Both the position numbers and the translations under genes were made by a program. From an uncultured Eubacteriales bacterium (GTDB lineage Bacteria > Bacillota > Clostridia > Oscillospirales > UBA644): 52,470 nt of DNA. This document shows positions 49,311 to 52,470 of the stretch, one piece after another. Positions within the stretch are counted from its first letter, which is position 1; every line of letters starts with the position of its first letter. The stretch lies in NCBI GenBank assembly GCA_934454405.1, contig CAKSFN010000016.1, positions 1-52,470 of the forward strand. The letters are read 5' to 3'. A model generated the notes under the pieces. The model saw only the letters and a list, made by a program, of their open reading frames with translations, ran no database searches and was not told where the DNA came from.

Positions 49311-50150
49311 GTGCAGAAACGATTTATCACAACCTCGATTATAGCCGCATACAAAGAGTATCTCATATCGGAAGAGAGAAGCCCCGTCACGGTAGAAAAG
49401 TATATCCGCGACGTTGCCGCCTTTGCCGAATACGCGCAAATGACCGAAATCACAAAAGACACCGTGCTTGCATATAAAAAGCAAATAATGCAGAATTACG
49501 CCGCAAGCAGCGTTAATTCCATGCTTTCAAGTATCAACAACCTTTTTGCGTTTTTGAGCTGGCATGATTTAAAAGTTAAAACCTTAAAAATTCAACGTCA
49601 GATATTTTGCTCCGAAGAAAAGGAACTGACAAAAGCCGAATATGCACGTCTCTGCAAAGCAGCCGAAATGCGCAATGAAAGGCTGAAATTGATTCTTCAA
49701 ACAATCTGCGGAACGGGAATCCGCGTCAGCGAACTTCAATATATCACGGTTGAAGCTGCAAAACAAGGCGAAGCTGTTGTAAACTGCAAAGCAAAAACAC
49801 GCATTATATTTATCATAAAAGAACTCCGAAAAAAACTGCTCCGCTATGCCTCGGAGCAGAATATTAAAACCGGTATGATATTTATAACAAAAGCAGGCAA
49901 TCCGATAAACCGCACAAACATCTGGCGTGAAATGAAATCTTTATGCAAAGCAGCAAATGTCAATCCGCAAAAAGTATTTCCGCACAACCTGCGCCACCTT
50001 TTCGCCCGCGTTTTTTACGGCATCGAAAAGGACATCGTCAAGCTTGCCGACATTCTCGGTCACAGCAGCATCAACACCACAAGAATTTATATCGTCTCCA
50101 CCGGCACAGAACACCGCCGCCGCATGGAAAATATGCACTTGATATTATAG
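49311..50150 (+). CDS. Tyrosine recombinase (XerC/D-like), probable DNA invertase
   Basis: 279 residues from GTG at 49311 after GAGGAGAAG. An N-terminal SAM-like core-binding domain (1-100) precedes the catalytic domain. All catalytic residues are visible: R138 in GTGIRVSEL, K160/K162 in VNCKAK, H225 and R228 in HNLRHLFAR, H251 in LGHSSINT and the nucleophile Y260 in TTRIYI. It is complete, with no phage or ICE genes next to it. Its gene ends 40 bases before a 22-bp inverted repeat pair, which is the layout of recombinases that flip a nearby promoter. It is AT-richer than the dap genes. Confidence 0.9.
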   Translation: MQKRFITTSIIAAYKEYLISEERSPVTVEKYIRDVAAFAEYAQMTEITKDTVLAYKKQIMQNYAASSVNSMLSSINNLFAFLSWHDLKVKTLKIQRQIFCSEEKELTKAEYARLCKAAEMRNERLKLILQTICGTGIRVSELQYITVEAAKQGEAVVNCKAKTRIIFIIKELRKKLLRYASEQNIKTGMIFITKAGNPINRTNIWREMKSLCKAANVNPQKVFPHNLRHLFARVFYGIEKDIVKLADILGHSSINTTRIYIVSTGTEHRRRMENMHLIL

Positions 50151-50154
50151 CCCG

Positions 50155-50180
50155 AAAACAAAAAACGCCGCCACGCGGCG
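50155..50180 (-). terminator. Minus-strand terminator facing the invertible promoter
   Basis: Read on the minus strand, CGCCGC (50180-50175), GTG loop and GCGGCG (50171-50166) are followed by TTTTTTGTTTT (50165-50155). It would stop leftward transcription from the promoter at 50255-50283 just before the recombinase gene. On the plus strand the stem has no T-run. Confidence 0.85.
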
Positions 50181-50189
50181 ACGCTTGCG

Positions 50190-50211
50190 ACATAATCTGC
50201 ATTATGTTGTA
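50190..50211 (+). repeat. Left inverted repeat of the invertible segment
   Basis: 22 bases containing ACATAAT-CTGC-ATTATGT. The two 7-base arms are themselves inverted, as expected for a pair of recombinase monomers, around an asymmetric CTGC centre. The exact complement lies at 50436-50457. Confidence 0.92.
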
Positions 50212-50435
50212 TTAAAGAATATTCTGTTGATATGTATACAAATCTTCTATAAATATAATAGCACAAAAAGAACGTTTTGTCAACAGAACAACGTTAAAAA
50301 ATGTAAAAAGATGAAAATAATTGAAAGATTGACATAACAACAAAACCTTTTCTTTTTATGTTTTATAAAATGAAAAGGTCTCAAACTATATGCGTCTGTC
50401 TTGTATATAGATAATATATGCTTTTAATCTTCGTT
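50212..50435. other. Predicted 224-bp invertible DNA segment (phase switch)
   Basis: An AT-rich, non-coding segment between perfect 22-bp inverted repeats, next to a tyrosine recombinase and upstream of a collagen-like gene. It holds a strong leftward promoter (50255-50283). For rightward transcription there are only weak matches: TTGACA at 50329-50334 without a -10 at 16-18 bases, and GATAAT at 50410-50415 without a -35. Inversion would move the strong promoter to about 50364-50392 pointing right, with a start about 150 bases before the collagen-like ATG. Confidence 0.8.
50255..50283 (-). promoter_or_regulatory. Promoter inside the invertible segment, now pointing left (OFF)
   Basis: Minus strand TTGACA (50283-50278), 17-base spacer, TATTAT (50260-50255): one mismatch from consensus. 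In the present orientation it reads away from the collagen-like gene into the terminator at 50155-50180. Confidence 0.85.
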
Positions 50436-50457
50436 TACAACATAATGCAGATTATGT
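50436..50457 (-). repeat. Right inverted repeat of the invertible segment
   Basis: Exact reverse complement of 50190-50211, with centre GCAG. Opposite centres mean recombination inverts, rather than deletes, the DNA between. The 91 bases from here to the next gene hold no clear promoter. Confidence 0.92.
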
Positions 50458-50548
50458 TATCAATATGCGTATTGTAAAACAGTTGATATTATAAAAATAG
50501 TAATTCATGCGGACTTATCCGCTGAAATAAAATATTCGGAGGAAAACG

Positions 50549-52470
50549 ATGAAAAAGACAGGAAAGAAAATACTTGCGATTCTTCTGACTTGTGCATTGG
50601 TTATCGGGTTATCTGTTGCAACTACAATAATAATCAACAAAAAAGTCTCGGTTCCCGTTGCAACAGTTAAGGATGGCTTGTCTGCATACGAGATCGCAGT
50701 ATCGGCAGGCTACAATGGAAGTTTGCAAGAGTGGCTCAATTCGCTTAACGGAAAATCCGCTTATCAAATAGCGAAAGAAGCTGGTTTCAATGGTACGGAA
50801 CAAGAGTTCGGCTTACTGCTTGACAGTCTTGCAACAAGTGAAATTATCAGTTTGAAAACCGCTTATTTTAACGGTGACGGAGAACTGATACTTACTCTGT
50901 CCGATGATACAACCATCAATGCGGGAAGAGCCGTCGGTATTAACGGAAAAGACGGAGCAGATGGACTTGACGGAAGTGACGGCATAGGTATAACCAATGC
51001 GACGGTTAATGAATCAGGAGAACTTGTTTTATTGTTCTCCGATAATAAATATGTGAATGTAGGCAAAGTTGTCGGGGCTACCGGTATAGCCGGAAAAGAC
51101 GGACTTTCTGCATATCAAATCGCCGTTATAACCGGAGCAACTACCGCCGAAACCGAAGCAGAATGGATAAAAACGCTCAAAGGTGATACAGGAGCACAGG
51201 GTATACAAGGCGAAAAAGGCGACAAAGGTGATACAGGAGCACAGGGTATACAAGGCGAAAAAGGCGACAAAGGCGATACCGGAGCGCAAGGTATACAGGG
51301 CGAAAAAGGTGACAAAGGCGATACCGGAGCGCAAGGTATACAGGGCGAGAAAGGCGACAAGGGCGATACCGGAGCGCAAGGTATACAGGGCGAAAAGGGC
51401 GACAAAGGCGATACCGGAGCGCAAGGTATGCAGGGCGAGAAAGGCGACAAAGGCGATACCGGAGCGCAAGGTATACAGGGCGAGAAAGGCGACAAAGGCG
51501 ATACCGGAGCGCAAGGTATACAGGGCGAAAAGGGCGACAAAGGCGATACCGGAGCACAAGGTATACAGGGCGAAAAAGGCGACAAGGGCGACACCGGAGC
51601 TCAAGGTATGCAGGGTGAAAAAGGTGACAAAGGCGATACCGGGGCAAACGGTAAATCAGCATATGAAATTGCAAAAGATAACGGTTGTACTTTGTCTGAA
51701 AACGAATGGTTGGATTCGTTGAAAGGATTAAACGGCTCAAACGGAATGTCCGCATATGATATTGCAAAACAGGCAGGGTTGACAACTTGTACAACGGAAG
51801 CCGAATGGATTGAAAGTTTGAAAGGCGACACCGGGGCGCAAGGTATACAGGGCGAAAAAGGTGACAAGGGTGACACCGGTGCAAACGGGAAATCCGCATA
51901 TGAACTTGCAATTCAAAACGGAATAATATCTTCTATGGTCTCCGAAACGCAATGGCTCAATTCTCTCAAGGGAGAAAAGGGAGATAAAGGTGATACCGGC
52001 GCTACGGGAGAAGCCGGAGTCGGTATTCGGAACATCGCACTTGAAAATGGCTCAATGACCATTACTCTTACTGATTCTTCTATGTATACATTCGAAAACA
52101 TTAACGGAAAGGACGGGGTCTCTCCTCAAATCCGAATCAATGCTTCGACAAATAAATGGGAGATTTCCTCTGATAACGGCGCAACATGGACATCTACGGA
52201 TGTTAATGCAACAGGAGCGCAAGGCATGCAGGGCGAAAAGGGAGATAAAGGTGATACCGGAGCACAAGGAATGCAAGGTGAAAAAGGTGCTGATGGAATT
52301 ACCCCTAAAACCCGTATAAATCCTTTGACAAATGAATGGGAAATCTCTGTAAACAATGGGCTTTCTTGGGATACGACCGGAGTGAAGGCGACCGGAGCGC
52401 AAGGTATACAAGGCGAAAAAGGTGATAAAGGCGACACCGGAGCGCAAGGTATACAAGGCGAAAAAGGAGA
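50549..52470 (+). CDS. Collagen-like repeat surface protein (incomplete, runs off the window)
   Basis: At least 640 residues from ATG at 50549 after GGAGG; open to the window end. A signal or anchor segment spans about 8-30. Three module types follow. (a) A SAYEIA...EWLxSLKG motif of about 26 residues, six copies (near 43, 68, 185, 368, 399 and one more after). (b) Beta modules of the type GELxLxxSD(N/D)xxxxxG. (c) Gly-X-Y runs, chiefly ten copies of GDTGAQGIQGEKGDK (residues 212-361), then shorter runs; a TNxWEIS module occurs twice near the end. The Gly-X-Y parts should form collagen-like triple helices outside the cell. Expression is probably controlled by the invertible promoter upstream. 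Composition is AT-rich outside repeats. Confidence 0.88.
   Translation, partial: MKKTGKKILAILLTCALVIGLSVATTIIINKKVSVPVATVKDGLSAYEIAVSAGYNGSLQEWLNSLNGKSAYQIAKEAGFNGTEQEFGLLLDSLATSEIISLKTAYFNGDGELILTLSDDTTINAGRAVGINGKDGADGLDGSDGIGITNATVNESGELVLLFSDNKYVNVGKVVGATGIAGKDGLSAYQIAVITGATTAETEAEWIKTLKGDTGAQGIQGEKGDKGDTGAQGIQGEKGDKGDTGAQGIQGEKGDKGDTGAQGIQGEKGDKGDTGAQGIQGEKGDKGDTGAQGMQGEKGDKGDTGAQGIQGEKGDKGDTGAQGIQGEKGDKGDTGAQGIQGEKGDKGDTGAQGMQGEKGDKGDTGANGKSAYEIAKDNGCTLSENEWLDSLKGLNGSNGMSAYDIAKQAGLTTCTTEAEWIESLKGDTGAQGIQGEKGDKGDTGANGKSAYELAIQNGIISSMVSETQWLNSLKGEKGDKGDTGATGEAGVGIRNIALENGSMTITLTDSSMYTFENINGKDGVSPQIRINASTNKWEISSDNGATWTSTDVNATGAQGMQGEKGDKGDTGAQGMQGEKGADGITPKTRINPLTNEWEISVNNGLSWDTTGVKATGAQGIQGEKGDKGDTGAQGIQGEKG
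51182..51631 (+). repeat. Ten tandem 45-bp repeats encoding Gly-X-Y units
   Basis: Units start every 45 bases from 51182 to 51587 and encode GDT-GAQ-GIQ-GEK-GDK (GMQ in two). Differences are mostly synonymous. More scattered copies occur at 51825-51890 and 52212-52470. Such arrays change length easily by slippage without frame loss. Confidence 0.92.

Noticed and set aside
50329..50363. Rightward promoter in the current orientation of the invertible segment
   Set aside because: TTGACA at 50329 has no -10 at 16-18 bases; TATGTT at 50358 is 23 bases away. Weak activity cannot be excluded.
51182..51631. Possible CRISPR array
   Set aside because: Repeats are contiguous, in frame and have no unique spacers; no cas genes are present. 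The same holds for 26168-26395.
51029..52456. Long minus-strand Pro/Cys/Ser-rich frames opposite the collagen-like gene
   Set aside because: They mirror the 45-bp repeats; the plus frame has signal segment, ribosome binding site and sensible modules.

Overview
The window looks like chromosomal DNA of an anaerobic member of the Clostridia (Firmicutes), probably a gut-type Oscillospirales or relative. The reasons are strong AGGAGG-like ribosome binding sites, TTGACA/TATAAT promoters with 17-base spacers and frequent TGn extensions, an L-box lysine riboswitch, meso-DAP genes including a DAP dehydrogenase, HemZ, a dockerin protein and a SirTM/macrodomain pair. The exact taxon cannot be fixed from sequence alone.

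Layout. 1-4338: a compact operon of a repeat-tailed lipoprotein, an HPr-kinase-like protein, a PqqD-like protein, a soluble S26-type peptidase, a NodB-like membrane-anchored protein and a DUF-type nucleotidyltransferase; it resembles peptide-modification cassettes but lacks a recognised synthetase. 4388-7826: Na/Pi-PhoU transporter (minus) and a MATE exporter. 7952-18298: a long housekeeping operon (pncB, Fe-ADH, recJ, relA/spoT, dtd, MBL hydrolase, SGNH hydrolase, hemZ). 18345-20256: rpsU, a YqeG-type phosphatase and an M24 peptidase. 20264-24002: tRNA-Thr(CGT) followed by a hairpin-rich, inverted-repeat-bounded stretch and a broken phage-type polyvalent protein. 24081-25831: MFS transporter convergent with an HxlR regulator that appears to start at ACG. 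26027-30031: an ACGX-repeat peptide with its radical SAM/SPASM enzyme, a gene-fusion scar, a PPOX-ferredoxin, and the macrodomain/SirTM ADP-ribosylation pair. 30136-32737: a Tet(M)-like GTPase fused to a NYN nuclease domain. 33048-35950: a TIM-barrel-like protein, a second YqeG paralogue, VanW and an unknown protein. 35995-38899 (minus): a lipid operon (26-residue peptide, PlsY, MGDG-synthase-like glycosyltransferase, alpha/beta hydrolase). 38966-44895: sugar-kinase-like protein, dockerin protein (minus), YcxB-like protein, GH3 enzyme. 44911-49290: lysine-riboswitch-controlled dapA-dapB-ddh-lysA. 49311-52470: tyrosine recombinase, an invertible promoter cassette and a large collagen-like surface protein that runs off the window.

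The most striking element is at 49311-50548. A complete tyrosine recombinase is followed by a 224-base segment bounded by perfect 22-base inverted repeats. Inside it is a near-consensus promoter that points left, away from the collagen-like gene, straight into a minus-strand terminator. Inversion would aim the same promoter at the collagen-like gene. As assembled here the switch reads OFF. This is a sequence-based prediction of phase variation.

Other points of interest are the HprK/PqqD/S26/nucleotidyltransferase cassette, the ACGX peptide next to ADP-ribosylation genes, the GTPase-NYN fusion, and two genes whose best ribosome binding site precedes an ACG codon.
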